DNA of 21,930 nucleotides from Candidatus Limnocylindrales bacterium (GTDB lineage Bacteria; Chloroflexota; Limnocylindria; Limnocylindrales; CSP1-4), in contig JAUSJS010000321.1 of assembly GCA_030647575.1 (NCBI GenBank), positions 1-21,930 of the forward strand. Direction: 5' to 3'. The position numbers were made by a program, and so were the translations under genes. Below the pieces are notes generated by a model. The model saw only the letters and a program-made list of their open reading frames with translations. It made no database searches and was not told where the DNA came from. This document shows positions 14,173 to 21,868 of this stretch, piece by piece; within the stretch, counting starts at the first letter, position 1; each line of letters starts with the position of its first letter.

Positions 14173-15434
14173 CCACCGAGCCCATCGCTGCCCCGATCAA
14201 TGCCTGGCACGTCGCGCAACAGCAGTTCGATCTCGCCGCCGAGCGCCTGGGCATGGACCAGGGAATGCGCCGCGTCCTGCGTGAGCCACGTCGTGAGCTG
14301 ACCGTCCACTTTCCGGTCACGATGGACGATGGCAGCGTCCAGGTCTTCACCGGGTATCGGGTCCAGCACAACCTCGGCCGAGGTCCAGCCAAGGGCGGCC
14401 TGCGCTACCACCAGGATGTCTCGCTCGACGAGGTCAAGGCCCTCGCCATGTGGATGACCTGGAAATGCGCAGTCGTCGGCATCCCGTACGGTGGCGGCAA
14501 GGGCGGCGTGATCGTCGATCCCAAGAAGCTCAGCATGAAGGAGCTCGAGGGCCTGACCCGCCGCTTCGCGACCGAGATCGAAGTCCTGATCGGCCCCGAA
14601 CGAGATATCCCGGCACCGGACGTCAACACCAATGCCCAGGTCATGGCCTGGATCATGGACACCTATTCGATGCACCAGGGCTACACCGTCCCGGGCGTCG
14701 TGACCGGCAAGCCGATCAGCCTTGGCGGCTCGGAAGGCCGCTACGAGGCGACGGCCCGCGGCTGCGTCTACACGATCGTCGAGGCCGCCCGCCATCTCGG
14801 TCTCGACCTCAAGACCGCACGGGTGGCGATCCAGGGCTTCGGCAATGCCGGGTCGATCGCGGCTCGGCTCATCTCGGAGGAAGGCTCGACCGTCGTCGCT
14901 GTCTCTGACTCGACCGGGGGCATCCACAACCCGGGCGGCCTCGACGTCGCCCGCGTCATCGGCTGGAAGAAGGAGCACGGCACGGTCCAGGGCTTCCCCG
15001 GCGCCATGGACATCAGCAATGCCCAGATCCTCGAAGTCGACTGCGACATCCTGATCCCGGCGGCCCTGGAGAACCAGATCACCGAGCGGAACGCCGGCAA
15101 GGTCAGGGCCAGGCTCATCGCCGAGGCCGCCAACGGACCGACCACCCCGGACGCCGACCTGATCCTGGCTCGCAACGGCGTGTTCATGATCCCGGACATC
15201 CTGTGCAACGCCGGCGGCGTGACGGTCAGCTACTTCGAGTGGGTCCAGGACCTCAACCGCGACCACTGGAGCGAGGCCGTCGTGAACGAGAAGCTTCGAG
15301 GGATCATGGTCAAGGCGTTCGGCGAGACCCTTGAGATCGCCAAGCGCGAGGACTGCGACATGCGTACCGCCGCCTATCTGCTGGCCGTCGACCGCGTCGC
15401 CAATGCGATGGCAATGCGCGGGCTCTACCCGTAA
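14169..15434 (+). CDS. gdhA: Glutamate dehydrogenase (Glu/Leu/Phe/Val dehydrogenase family)
   Basis: This 421-residue enzyme interconverts glutamate with 2-oxoglutarate and ammonia in the cytoplasm. The substrate domain has GPAKGGLRYHQDVS, then Lys99 and catalytic Lys111 (IPYGGGKGGV), spaced 12 apart as in hexameric GDHs, and DIPAPDVNTNAQVM. The Rossmann domain has VAIQGFGNAGSIAARL and VSDSTGGI, and the end has NAGGVTVSYFEWVQ. Length is normal for the ~420-450-residue class. Cofactor preference is not clear. I chose the ATG at 14169: it begins just before the fold, AGAGGA lies upstream, and it overlaps the leader ORF stop. A strong terminator follows. With cyanophycin genes in the window, it likely links stored nitrogen to the central ammonia pool. 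Confidence 0.95.
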   Translation: MTTEPIAAPINAWHVAQQQFDLAAERLGMDQGMRRVLREPRRELTVHFPVTMDDGSVQVFTGYRVQHNLGRGPAKGGLRYHQDVSLDEVKALAMWMTWKCAVVGIPYGGGKGGVIVDPKKLSMKELEGLTRRFATEIEVLIGPERDIPAPDVNTNAQVMAWIMDTYSMHQGYTVPGVVTGKPISLGGSEGRYEATARGCVYTIVEAARHLGLDLKTARVAIQGFGNAGSIAARLISEEGSTVVAVSDSTGGIHNPGGLDVARVIGWKKEHGTVQGFPGAMDISNAQILEVDCDILIPAALENQITERNAGKVRARLIAEAANGPTTPDADLILARNGVFMIPDILCNAGGVTVSYFEWVQDLNRDHWSEAVVNEKLRGIMVKAFGETLEIAKREDCDMRTAAYLLAVDRVANAMAMRGLYP

Positions 15435-15453
15435 CCGCGCACCGCGCGAACCG

Positions 15454-15485
15454 AAGCCCCGAGCGTCGCTCGGGGCTTCTTCATG
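15454..15485 (+). terminator. Intrinsic terminator of gdh
   Basis: An 11-bp perfect stem AAGCCCCGAGC (15454-15464) / GCTCGGGGCTT (15468-15478) with a 3-base loop is followed by CTTCTTC. It lies 20 bases after the gdh stop. It is the clearest terminator in the window. Confidence 0.88.
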
Positions 15486-15542
15486 GTCCGGGTGGGCCCT
15501 GGGCTCCCTCGCCTGATCCCGAGCCAGCGCCCGTGTGCGCTC

Positions 15543-15694
15543 CACGACCATAAACGACCACCTGCAGTCCACCCCCGCGCGATTCGGGCAGGTGGCGCAC
15601 GGTTTCGGAGCCGTTCGGCTCGAATCCGTCCGGATCGTGCAGGTGGCGCCCAATCCAGATCCCGAAGCACGTCCATCGGACCGATATGGTCGTG
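15543..15694. repeat. Structured element with 10-bp terminal inverted repeats and internal repeats
   Basis: CACGACCATA (15543-15552) is perfectly inverted as TATGGTCGTG (15685-15694). Inside, CCACCTGC (15558-15565) can pair with either of two GCAGGTGG arms (15588-15595, 15639-15646), which belong to a direct repeat CAGGTGGCGC (15589-15598, 15640-15649). Between them lies a strong hairpin at 15599-15629 with core GAGCCG/CGGCTC and outer ACGG/CCGT. ACGACCA also repeats at 15544-15550 and 15554-15560. It could be a regulatory RNA with alternative folds or a small inverted-repeat element. No coding role is seen. Confidence 0.55.
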
Positions 15695-16009
15695 ACATGA
15701 ACAGCCCCTACTCCCTGCTTTCCTGCCGTACGTCCACCACGTGCACCCTGGGCGGCGTTCCGGCCGCCTGCCGACGGACTCGGGGGCTGGCTGGGGATCG
15801 GGCCACGCTCGGCCCCGGTGCGACAACGGGAGGGGGAGGTCCGGGCGACCCTCGCATTCAGGCCGAAGGCTCACCACATGAACGGTTGGCAGGAAACCCA
15901 GCATCGAACAGCGCGCCGGCCGTCGCGTGCCGGGCCGGCGAACACGCGCCCGCGCCGGCCGCGCCGCGGCAGACCACCACTCGATGGCGGACGGCGACTC
16001 CCCCGGTGC
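15695..16009. other. Gene-poor stretch upstream of the 201-residue hypothetical gene
   Basis: The frame of the next gene stays open through this stretch. An ATG at 15697 lies 6 bases after TATGGT (15685-15690), so a longer protein of about 310 residues is formally possible. The added residues are Pro/Arg/Gly/Ala-rich and look non-coding, so I did not extend the gene. I see no other gene here. Confidence 0.4.
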
Positions 16010-16015
16010 TAAGAT
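16010..16015 (+). promoter_or_regulatory. -10 box of the hypothetical-DRTGG operon
   Basis: TAAGAT in gctaagattccggccc precedes the ATG at 16024 by 8 bases. The flanks resemble the cphB and gdh -10 regions. No ribosome binding site is present. Confidence 0.5.
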
Positions 16016-16023
16016 TCCGGCCC

Positions 16024-16629
16024 ATGCTCGACCATGAAGAGAAGTTCCTGTTCAAGGAGGAGATCCTCCACCTGTCCAACGCCGTGGCGGAGCCGGGCGT
16101 CCTCGACAACGTGGAGGACCTGCTGACCGACGTCATCACCAGTCCGCGCTTCGATTCAGAGGTGTTCACCCTGGAGCGCAGCCTCCAGGTAATGCTCGGG
16201 CCGCGCGCCGGCACGACCCTGGTCGGGCTGCTGACCGTGGCGCCGGAGGTCTTCGACGAGGTCGCCGAGGTGCGCATCCCGTCCGAGCTCCACGAGCGCC
16301 TGGTCGCCTGGCGTGCCCGCTTCGGCCTGGCCATCGACAACGCGCTCAACTTCCTGAACAACCCCGACGGCATCCAGGGCCACAACTTCGCGACCCAGAT
16401 CGCGCACGTCGAGGATCGCCGGGTCCTGCAGGGCCGACTGACCCTGGTCCGCTACAACAACGAGCCGCAGTTCTTCATGGCCGACGCGAGCGTCTTCCTC
16501 AGCCTCGTTGCGGACATCATGGAGCGGCTCGGGCCGTACCTCGAGTCGGACGCGGTGGAGGCAGAGACGCTCGCCCGCCTGCGTGACGCGATCCAGCTGA
16601 TCGAGCGCAAGACCGCCAGCCGAAACTGA
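16024..16629 (+). CDS. Hypothetical protein, 201 residues, acidic and helical
   Basis: I do not recognise this protein. It begins MLDHEEKFLFKEEILHLSNA and is soluble, with no membrane segment or signal peptide. Acidic and amphipathic stretches (VLDNVEDLLTDVITS, EAETLARLRDAIQLIERK) suggest a mostly alpha-helical fold. The middle has RARFGLAIDNALNFLNNPDG and a basic/aromatic stretch (GRLTLVRYNNEPQFFM). No Cys is seen in it. Third-position base use looks like a real gene. The ATG at 16024 follows a TAAGAT box by 8 bases. The next gene starts 8 bases after its stop, so the two should be cotranscribed and may act together. Confidence 0.75.
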   Translation: MLDHEEKFLFKEEILHLSNAVAEPGVLDNVEDLLTDVITSPRFDSEVFTLERSLQVMLGPRAGTTLVGLLTVAPEVFDEVAEVRIPSELHERLVAWRARFGLAIDNALNFLNNPDGIQGHNFATQIAHVEDRRVLQGRLTLVRYNNEPQFFMADASVFLSLVADIMERLGPYLESDAVEAETLARLRDAIQLIERKTASRN

Positions 16630-16637
16630 CCGGCGCG

Positions 16638-17741
16638 ATGCGCCACGTCTATCTCGCCGCCACGGGCCAGAACCGGGGCAAGACCACGGTCAGCCTCGGC
16701 GTCCTCGACGGGTTCCGGCGCCGCGGCCTTTCGACCGGATTCATGAAGCCGGTCGGCCAGCGCACGGTCATCGAGGACGGTGTGCCGGCCGACGAGGACG
16801 CCATCCTCATGCGCCACGTCTTCGGGCTGCCCGAACCGCTCACCCAGATGAGCCCGGTCCACATCCCGCGCGGCTTCACCCAGACCTACATCGAGGGCGG
16901 GTTCGTGGAGGACCTGCCCGCCAGAATCCGGACGGCGCACGCCGCATTCAGCGCGGAGCGCGACATCCTGCTGATCGAGGGCACCGGGCATGCGGGGGTG
17001 GGTGCGGTCATCGACCTTTCCAATGCCGCCGTCGCCGCGATGCTCGGCGCTCCCGCGGTCATCGTCTCCGAGGGCGGCGTCGGGCGCCCGATCGATGAGA
17101 TCGTGCTCAATGCGGCGCTTTTCGAGCGGCAAGGGGTCCACGTCGCGGGCGCCATTGTCAACAAGGTCGACCTGGACGCGAAGCCGGGCCTCGCCCGGAC
17201 CCTGGAGCGCGGGCTGGCCCGTCATGGCATCCCGTTGCTCGGCGTCCTGCCGTACCGCCCGCTCCTCTCGAATCCGACGCTGGCGATGGTGCTCGAGGGC
17301 GTCCACGGCGAGACCATCAATCCCGGTCCGGATCTCGACCAGGTGATCGGCGGCGTGGCGATCGGGGCGATGGAGCCTGAGCACATGCTCCAGCGGATCG
17401 GCCCGCGCAGCCTCGTCATCGTTCCCGGCGACCGCGCTGACGTGATCCAGGCGATCGTCGGCGCCCACGTCGATGGCGACGCCGACGAGACGGGAGCGCT
17501 CGGTCTCGTGCTGACCGGCGGTTACCGGCCCGATCGCACCGTCGTGGACGCCATCCGCAGGGCGAACCTGTTCGCCACCCTCGTGCCCGAGGACACCTAC
17601 GTCGTCGCTTCGGAGGTCCATGACCTGCTGGTCAAGACCCACGCCTCGGACGCCGGCAAGATCACCGAGATCAAGGCCCTGGTCTGGCAGCACCTGTTCA
17701 TCGACCGCGTCCTGGCGGTCGCGGCGGAGGCCGACGTCTGA
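16638..17741 (+). CDS. BioD-like P-loop protein with DRTGG domain (Pta N-terminal-like, no acyltransferase)
   Basis: This 367-residue protein matches the N-terminal region of long phosphotransacetylases. It has a deviant P-loop TGQNRGKTTVSLGVLDG at the start, FMKPVGQR, DILLIEGTGHAGVG, then GAIVNKVDLD, as in dethiobiotin-synthetase-like domains (about 1-215). A DRTGG domain follows (about 215-330), with VIGGVAIGAMEPEHML and GLVLTGGYRPDRTV. The catalytic phosphate acetyltransferase domain is absent. In full-length Pta these parts sense metabolites and control activity; free-standing versions are common but not characterised. It likely binds a nucleotide. It follows the unknown 201-residue gene by 8 bases, and its TGA touches the panC stop codon on the other strand. 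Confidence 0.87.
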   Translation: MRHVYLAATGQNRGKTTVSLGVLDGFRRRGLSTGFMKPVGQRTVIEDGVPADEDAILMRHVFGLPEPLTQMSPVHIPRGFTQTYIEGGFVEDLPARIRTAHAAFSAERDILLIEGTGHAGVGAVIDLSNAAVAAMLGAPAVIVSEGGVGRPIDEIVLNAALFERQGVHVAGAIVNKVDLDAKPGLARTLERGLARHGIPLLGVLPYRPLLSNPTLAMVLEGVHGETINPGPDLDQVIGGVAIGAMEPEHMLQRIGPRSLVIVPGDRADVIQAIVGAHVDGDADETGALGLVLTGGYRPDRTVVDAIRRANLFATLVPEDTYVVASEVHDLLVKTHASDAGKITEIKALVWQHLFIDRVLAVAAEADV

Positions 17742-18596
17742 TCAGGTCGTCACGGGGCCGGCGCCCAGTGGTTCGTTGTCGATCAGACGGGTCGTGCCGA
17801 AGCGAACCGCCAGCGATAGCAGCGCCGGGCCGTCGACGCGCTCGAGCTCCCGCAGCGTCCGACTGTCGGCGACCGAGACGTATTCGACGTCGGCGAGCGG
17901 TTCCGCCATCAAGGTCTCCCGGATCGCGTCACGCAGCGCCTCGGCCGATCGTTCGCCGGCTTCCCAGCTGGCCCGGGCGGCGAGGAGGGCCTGGCGCAGG
18001 ATGGATGCCGCGGCTCGCTCCCCCGGCGAGAGGTGGACGTTCCGCGACGAGAGGGCGAGCCCGTCGGGCTCGCGGACCGTTGGGCAGGCGATGACCTGGG
18101 TCGGGATCGCCAGGTCTCGCGCCATCTGGCGGATCACCATCACCTGCTGGGCATCCTTCTGCCCGAAGTAGGCGTGCTCGGCGCCCACCAACCCGAAGAG
18201 GATGGCGACGACGGTGGCCACCCCGTCGAAGTGTCCCGGCCGGGCCGCGCCCTCGAGCGGCTGCGCGACCGCGCCCACCGAGACGGTCGTATCGGATCCC
18301 GGTGGGTAGACCTCGGCCGCCTCGGGGGCGAACACGAGGTCCACCCCCTCGCTCTGGCAAATCTCGAGGTCGCGCGCCTCATTGCGCGGGTACTTCGTGT
18401 AGTCCTTCGCAACGTTGAACTGGCGAGGATTGACGAAGATCGAGACGACCGTCGTCGCATCGGCCGCCCGCGCCTGACGGATCAGCGCCCGGTGGCCCTC
18501 GTGGAGCCAGCCCATCGTCGGAATGAGCCCGACGGGCCGAGCGACATCATCGAGGGCGTCACGCAGTTCGGCGCGGGTTCGGATAATCCGGGTCAA
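17742..18596 (-). CDS. panC: Pantothenate synthetase (pantoate-beta-alanine ligase)
   Basis: This 284-residue enzyme joins pantoate and beta-alanine using ATP to give pantothenate. It shows IPTMGWLHEGHRALI with the HIGH-like HEGH motif, SIFVNPRQFN, QPLEGAARPGHFDGV, AYFGQKDAQQ and ALSSRNVHLSPGER. The frame is open well into panB, but homology starts at LTRIIRTRAEL, so I chose the TTG at 18596, 16 bases after the panB stop. No clear ribosome binding site is seen. It is last in the coaX-coaBC-panB-panC operon. panD and a ketopantoate reductase are not in the window. Confidence 0.94.
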   Translation of the reverse strand: MTRIIRTRAELRDALDDVARPVGLIPTMGWLHEGHRALIRQARAADATTVVSIFVNPRQFNVAKDYTKYPRNEARDLEICQSEGVDLVFAPEAAEVYPPGSDTTVSVGAVAQPLEGAARPGHFDGVATVVAILFGLVGAEHAYFGQKDAQQVMVIRQMARDLAIPTQVIACPTVREPDGLALSSRNVHLSPGERAAASILRQALLAARASWEAGERSAEALRDAIRETLMAEPLADVEYVSVADSRTLRELERVDGPALLSLAVRFGTTRLIDNEPLGAGPVTT

Positions 18597-18612
18597 GCGG
18601 GCCGGCGATCGA

Positions 18613-19527
18613 TCAGAGGTCGCGATCGAGCGGAATGCCACCGATCGGGACGCTTCCGGCCGGTCGGTCGGACGAGCCACGACCGAGCACGTCGTCGAGG
18701 ACGGCGTCGTCCATCCGGACCGTCTGCTCCGGGCCCGGGAACGTGCCGGTGGCCACATCCGCGGCGTACGCGGTCGCGGCCTCCCGGATGGTGTCGCGAA
18801 CGTGGGCGTACGGCCTGGCATGCCGCGGGATGAAGTCGCCCAGGCCGATGAGGTCGGTGATGATCTGGACCTGCCCGCTGCACCCAGCGCCCGCTCCGAT
18901 GCCGATTGTCGGGATTCGCACGCGCTCGGTGATCGCCGCCGCGAGCTGCTCCGGGACGAGCTCCAGGACCATGCTGAAGGCTCCGGCCTCCTGGACGGCG
19001 AGGGCGTCGGCGATGAGGGAGCGGGCCTGGTCGCGGGTCTTGCCCTGGACCCGGATCTTGCCGACGGCGTTGATCGTCTGCGGCGTCAGGCCGATGTGGC
19101 CCATGACCGGGATGCCGGCCCGGACAAGCGTCTCGATGATCCGCGCGCTCCGTACGCCGCCCTCGACCTTGACCGCCTGGGCGCCGGCCTCGCGCAGGAA
19201 GATTCCCGCGTTCTCTACCGCCTGATCGGGCGTCGCATACGAGAGGAACGGCATGTCGGCCACGACCAGCGCTCGCGTGCTGCCGCGGACGACCGCCTTG
19301 GTGTGGTGGACCATCTCGGCCATCGTCACTCGCACGGTCGTCTCGTAGCCGAGCATGACCTGGCCGACCGAATCGCCGACCAGCAGGATCGGAATCCCTG
19401 CCTGATCGAGCAGCTGGGCGGTCGGGAAGTCGTAGGCGGTGAGCATCGCGATCCGCTGGCCATCGGCGTAGAGCTTGGCGACGTCGACGATGGTCAGGCG
19501 GCGAGGGGTCTCAGACGTGGCGCTCAT
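18613..19527 (-). CDS. panB: 3-methyl-2-oxobutanoate hydroxymethyltransferase
   Basis: This 304-residue enzyme makes ketopantoate from ketoisovalerate and methylene-tetrahydrofolate, the first step to pantothenate. Motifs include MLTAYDFPTAQLLDQAGI, the metal-binding VGDSVGQVMLG, VVADMPFLSY, AVKVEGG, MGHIGLTPQ and PTIGIGAGAGCSGQV. The last ~35 residues (after TFPGPEQTV) extend past the usual ~260-280-residue core and look unstructured. The ATG overlaps the coaBC stop (ATGA), so translation is coupled. Confidence 0.95.
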   Translation of the reverse strand: MSATSETPRRLTIVDVAKLYADGQRIAMLTAYDFPTAQLLDQAGIPILLVGDSVGQVMLGYETTVRVTMAEMVHHTKAVVRGSTRALVVADMPFLSYATPDQAVENAGIFLREAGAQAVKVEGGVRSARIIETLVRAGIPVMGHIGLTPQTINAVGKIRVQGKTRDQARSLIADALAVQEAGAFSMVLELVPEQLAAAITERVRIPTIGIGAGAGCSGQVQIITDLIGLGDFIPRHARPYAHVRDTIREAATAYAADVATGTFPGPEQTVRMDDAVLDDVLGRGSSDRPAGSVPIGGIPLDRDL

Positions 19528-20900
19528 GCTGGCTCCGGGCTCGGTTCGTTCGTTCGTCCAGTCTGCAGGGCCGCATCGCGTTCGTCCAGCGCCAGCGCCA
19601 CGCAGTCGAGCAGGCGATCGGCGACCTCGCGCTTGGAGAGCAGCGGCAGATCCTCGCGCGAGCCATCGGCGGCGAGCATCGCCACGCGGTTCGTGTCCGT
19701 TCCGAAGCCGGAGCCCGGTTCGGCGACGTCATTGGCCACCAGCAGGTCGGCGCCCTTGCGACGGAGCTTCTCGGCGGCCCGGTCCAGCGAACCGGTCTCG
19801 GCCGCAAATCCGACCACGAAGGGCACGGGTCGGAGTGGCTCGCGCGTCGGCGCACCCTCGCTGTCGAGCCCATGGGCGATCCGCCCGACCTCGGCGAGCA
19901 GGTCCGGGGTCGGCTCCAGCTCGAGGATCAGGCCACTGCCGCGCTCGAGCTTGCGGTCGGCCGGCCTGACCGGACGGAAGTCCGCGACGGCGGCGGCCAT
20001 GACCAGGGCATCGAAGCCGGCGGCGCCGTCGGGCGCGTGGGTGGTACGGAGGAGGGCCGCTCGGAGGTCGGCGGTCGATTCGACTCGGACGACGGCCGCC
20101 CCCAGCGGGAGGCCGACCTCCACGCTCGCGGCGATCACGGTGACTCGCGCGCCACGTGCCAGCGCCGCCTCGGCGATCGCGACGCCCATCTTGCCGGTCG
20201 ATCGATTGCCGATGAACCGGACCGGGTCGATCGCCTCGCGGGTCCCACCCACGGTCACGACGATGTGCCGGTTGGCGAGGTCGGCGTCTCGAGCCGTGGC
20301 GACGACCGGCGGTCGGGCCGCGGGATCCGGTACGCGGACCTGGCGATCGCCGATCGCCGCGACGACCGCGTCGACAATGCGCGGCAGCTCTGCGAGGCGG
20401 CCGACGCCGGACTGCCCGGAAGCGAGCGGCCCGGCCTCCGGTTCGACGATCGTGTAGCCGAATTCGTCGCGCAGGTTGGCGACATTGCGCCTCGTGGCAG
20501 GATGCGTCCACATGTCGCCGTCCATCGCCGGCGCGACGATCACCGGCGCGCGTGTCGCGAGACAGGTCGCGGTCACGACGTCACCGGCCAGGCCGGCGGC
20601 CATGGCGCCGAGGAAGTGTGCCGTTGCGGGCGCGACGACGATCGCGTCCGCGCTGTCGCCGACCACGATGTGACCGATCCGCCCGTCCTCTGTCAGCTCC
20701 AGCAGTTCGGTCTCGACCGGATGTCGGGACAGGGCGGCGAACGAGAGCGGCCCGACGAAGCGGGTGGCCGAAGGGGAGAGCATGACCGCCACGTCGGCGC
20801 CCTCGGCCTGCAGGAGGCGAAGCAGCTCGACGGCCTTGTAGGCGGCGATCGACCCGGTCACGCCCAGGCCGATGAGCCGACCCGCCAGGCGTCCAGTCAC
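19524..20900 (-). CDS. coaBC: Bifunctional phosphopantothenoylcysteine decarboxylase/synthetase
   Basis: This 458-residue flavoprotein fusion makes 4'-phosphopantetheine. The CoaC half (about 1-185) has LIGLGVTGSIAAYKAVELL, ATAHFLGAMAAGLAGD and PAMDGDMWTHPATRRN, a PxMNxxMW motif with Asp for Asn. The later segment reads LASGQSGVGRLAE, where E. coli has a catalytic Cys (ACGxxGxGRM). The CoaB half (from about 210) has VVTVGGTREAIDPVRFIGNRS, STGKMG and MAAAVADFRP, then KLERGSGLILELEPTPDLL. The frame extends upstream across coaX, but the GTG at 20900, overlapping the coaX stop (GTGA), is clearly the start. The stop overlaps panB. Confidence 0.94.
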   Translation of the reverse strand: MTGRLAGRLIGLGVTGSIAAYKAVELLRLLQAEGADVAVMLSPSATRFVGPLSFAALSRHPVETELLELTEDGRIGHIVVGDSADAIVVAPATAHFLGAMAAGLAGDVVTATCLATRAPVIVAPAMDGDMWTHPATRRNVANLRDEFGYTIVEPEAGPLASGQSGVGRLAELPRIVDAVVAAIGDRQVRVPDPAARPPVVATARDADLANRHIVVTVGGTREAIDPVRFIGNRSTGKMGVAIAEAALARGARVTVIAASVEVGLPLGAAVVRVESTADLRAALLRTTHAPDGAAGFDALVMAAAVADFRPVRPADRKLERGSGLILELEPTPDLLAEVGRIAHGLDSEGAPTREPLRPVPFVVGFAAETGSLDRAAEKLRRKGADLLVANDVAEPGSGFGTDTNRVAMLAADGSREDLPLLSKREVADRLLDCVALALDERDAALQTGRTNEPSPEPA

Positions 20901-21709
20901 GTCAGTCCCAGCTCGAGCGGCTCGCCGCCGCCGACCTCGGCGTAGAGGATGGCCAGACCTTTGAGGGTCAGCTCCGGATCGATGGCGTCGATGCCACGCA
21001 GTCCGCGGGCCCACGGCGCCGCCGACAGCCCGCCGGTCAGGATCGCCTTGATCCCGGAGGGCTCGACACCGCTCGCCTCGGCCAGCTCTGCCCGGATCCG
21101 CTCCAGGAGGCCCGCCGCAAGGGCCTGGTAGCCGAAGATCGTCCCGGCCTGCATCGCCTGGACGGTGTTGCGGCCGATCGCCCGATCCGGCGCGCGCAGC
21201 TCGATTCGGGGCAGCTTGGCGGTCCGGGCCGCGAGCGCCTCGAGCCCGAGCTCCAGGCCAGGCGCGATCGCCCCGCCGATGTAGGCTCCGTCGGCGGCCA
21301 CGCAGTCGAGCGTCGTCGCGGTCCCGAAGTCGACCACCACGGCCGGCGTGCCGTACAGCCGCGCCGCCGCCAGGGCGTTGACGAGTCGATCGGCGCCCAC
21401 CTCGTCGGGCCGCTCGACCCGGACCGCGATCGGCACGCTCCCTGCGGTCGCGACGAGCAGGGTCTGGCCACCGCGCTCGGCGACCGCTTCGACCGCCGCG
21501 GTCAGGGCGGGCACGACCGATGCGAGAGAGATCGCGTCGATGTCGGCCAGGGCGATCCCGTCGAGCGGGAGCAGGCCGCTCAGCAGGAGCTCGAGCTCGT
21601 CGGCGGTGGCCCGCGGATTCGTCGCCGCGCGACGCGTCGCCAACAATGCCCCGGCTCGGAAGAGGCCGATCGTGATGTTCGTGTTGCCGATGTCGAGGGC
21701 CAGCAGCAT
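20897..21709 (-). CDS. coaX: Type III pantothenate kinase
   Basis: This 270-residue ASKHA-fold kinase phosphorylates pantothenate, the first step of CoA synthesis; type III enzymes are not inhibited by CoA. Phosphate-binding LALDIGNTNITIGLF opens the protein, then VERPDEVGADRLVNALAA, VVDFGTATTLD, YIGGAIAPGL, and ILTGGLSAAPWA near the end. In-frame ATGs also lie at 21721 and 21772. I chose 21709 because homology begins there and TATGAT lies 7 bases upstream. It heads the operon coaX-coaBC-panB-panC. Confidence 0.94.
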   Translation of the reverse strand: MLLALDIGNTNITIGLFRAGALLATRRAATNPRATADELELLLSGLLPLDGIALADIDAISLASVVPALTAAVEAVAERGGQTLLVATAGSVPIAVRVERPDEVGADRLVNALAAARLYGTPAVVVDFGTATTLDCVAADGAYIGGAIAPGLELGLEALAARTAKLPRIELRAPDRAIGRNTVQAMQAGTIFGYQALAAGLLERIRAELAEASGVEPSGIKAILTGGLSAAPWARGLRGIDAIDPELTLKGLAILYAEVGGGEPLELGLT

Positions 21710-21716
21710 GCCGCCG

Positions 21717-21722
21717 ATCATA
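21717..21722 (-). promoter_or_regulatory. -10 box of the coaX operon
   Basis: TATGAT on the minus strand is 7 bases from the chosen ATG at 21709, the spacing of a leaderless mRNA. No ribosome binding site is present. No clear -35 box is seen in the 140 bases upstream, which also hold a short run gagtcgagtcgattcgag near 21797-21814. Confidence 0.5.
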
Positions 21723-21868
21723 CGCGGCGGGTCCGAGTGTGAGCCGCACCTCCACCGGCCACTCCACCTCATGTACTCGCCCGCAGACGCAGTGAGGTGA
21801 GTCGAGTCGATTCGAGGCTGTTCATGGCGCTTCGTGCCAGGCGCCTCGATCTCGTGCGGCGAGCGGCC

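Noticed and set aside
15611..15632. tRNA-like T-loop (CGG-CTCGAAT-CCG)
   Set aside because: No full T-stem, anticodon arm or acceptor stem can be built. It is part of the hairpin at 15599-15629.
13926..15698. 590-codon minus-strand open frame
   Set aside because: It is a shadow of gdh, rich in Asp, Arg, Gly and Val, and crosses the gdh terminator and promoter.
15815..15900. Cobalamin-riboswitch-like or SRP-RNA-like words (GGTGCGACAA, TTCAGGCCGAAGGCT)
   Set aside because: Only isolated words match. The conserved core pairings and order of elements are missing.
16452..17693. 413-codon minus-strand open frame
   Set aside because: It is antisense to the 201-residue and DRTGG genes, which have family motifs or good codon use. 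This frame has none.
18597..18821. N-terminal extension of panC
   Set aside because: It overlaps the panB coding region, and PanC homology begins only at the TTG at 18596.
20901..21767. N-terminal extension of coaBC giving a 747-residue protein
   Set aside because: The extra residues are the coaX gene read out of frame. The GTG at 20900 with a GTGA overlap is the natural start.
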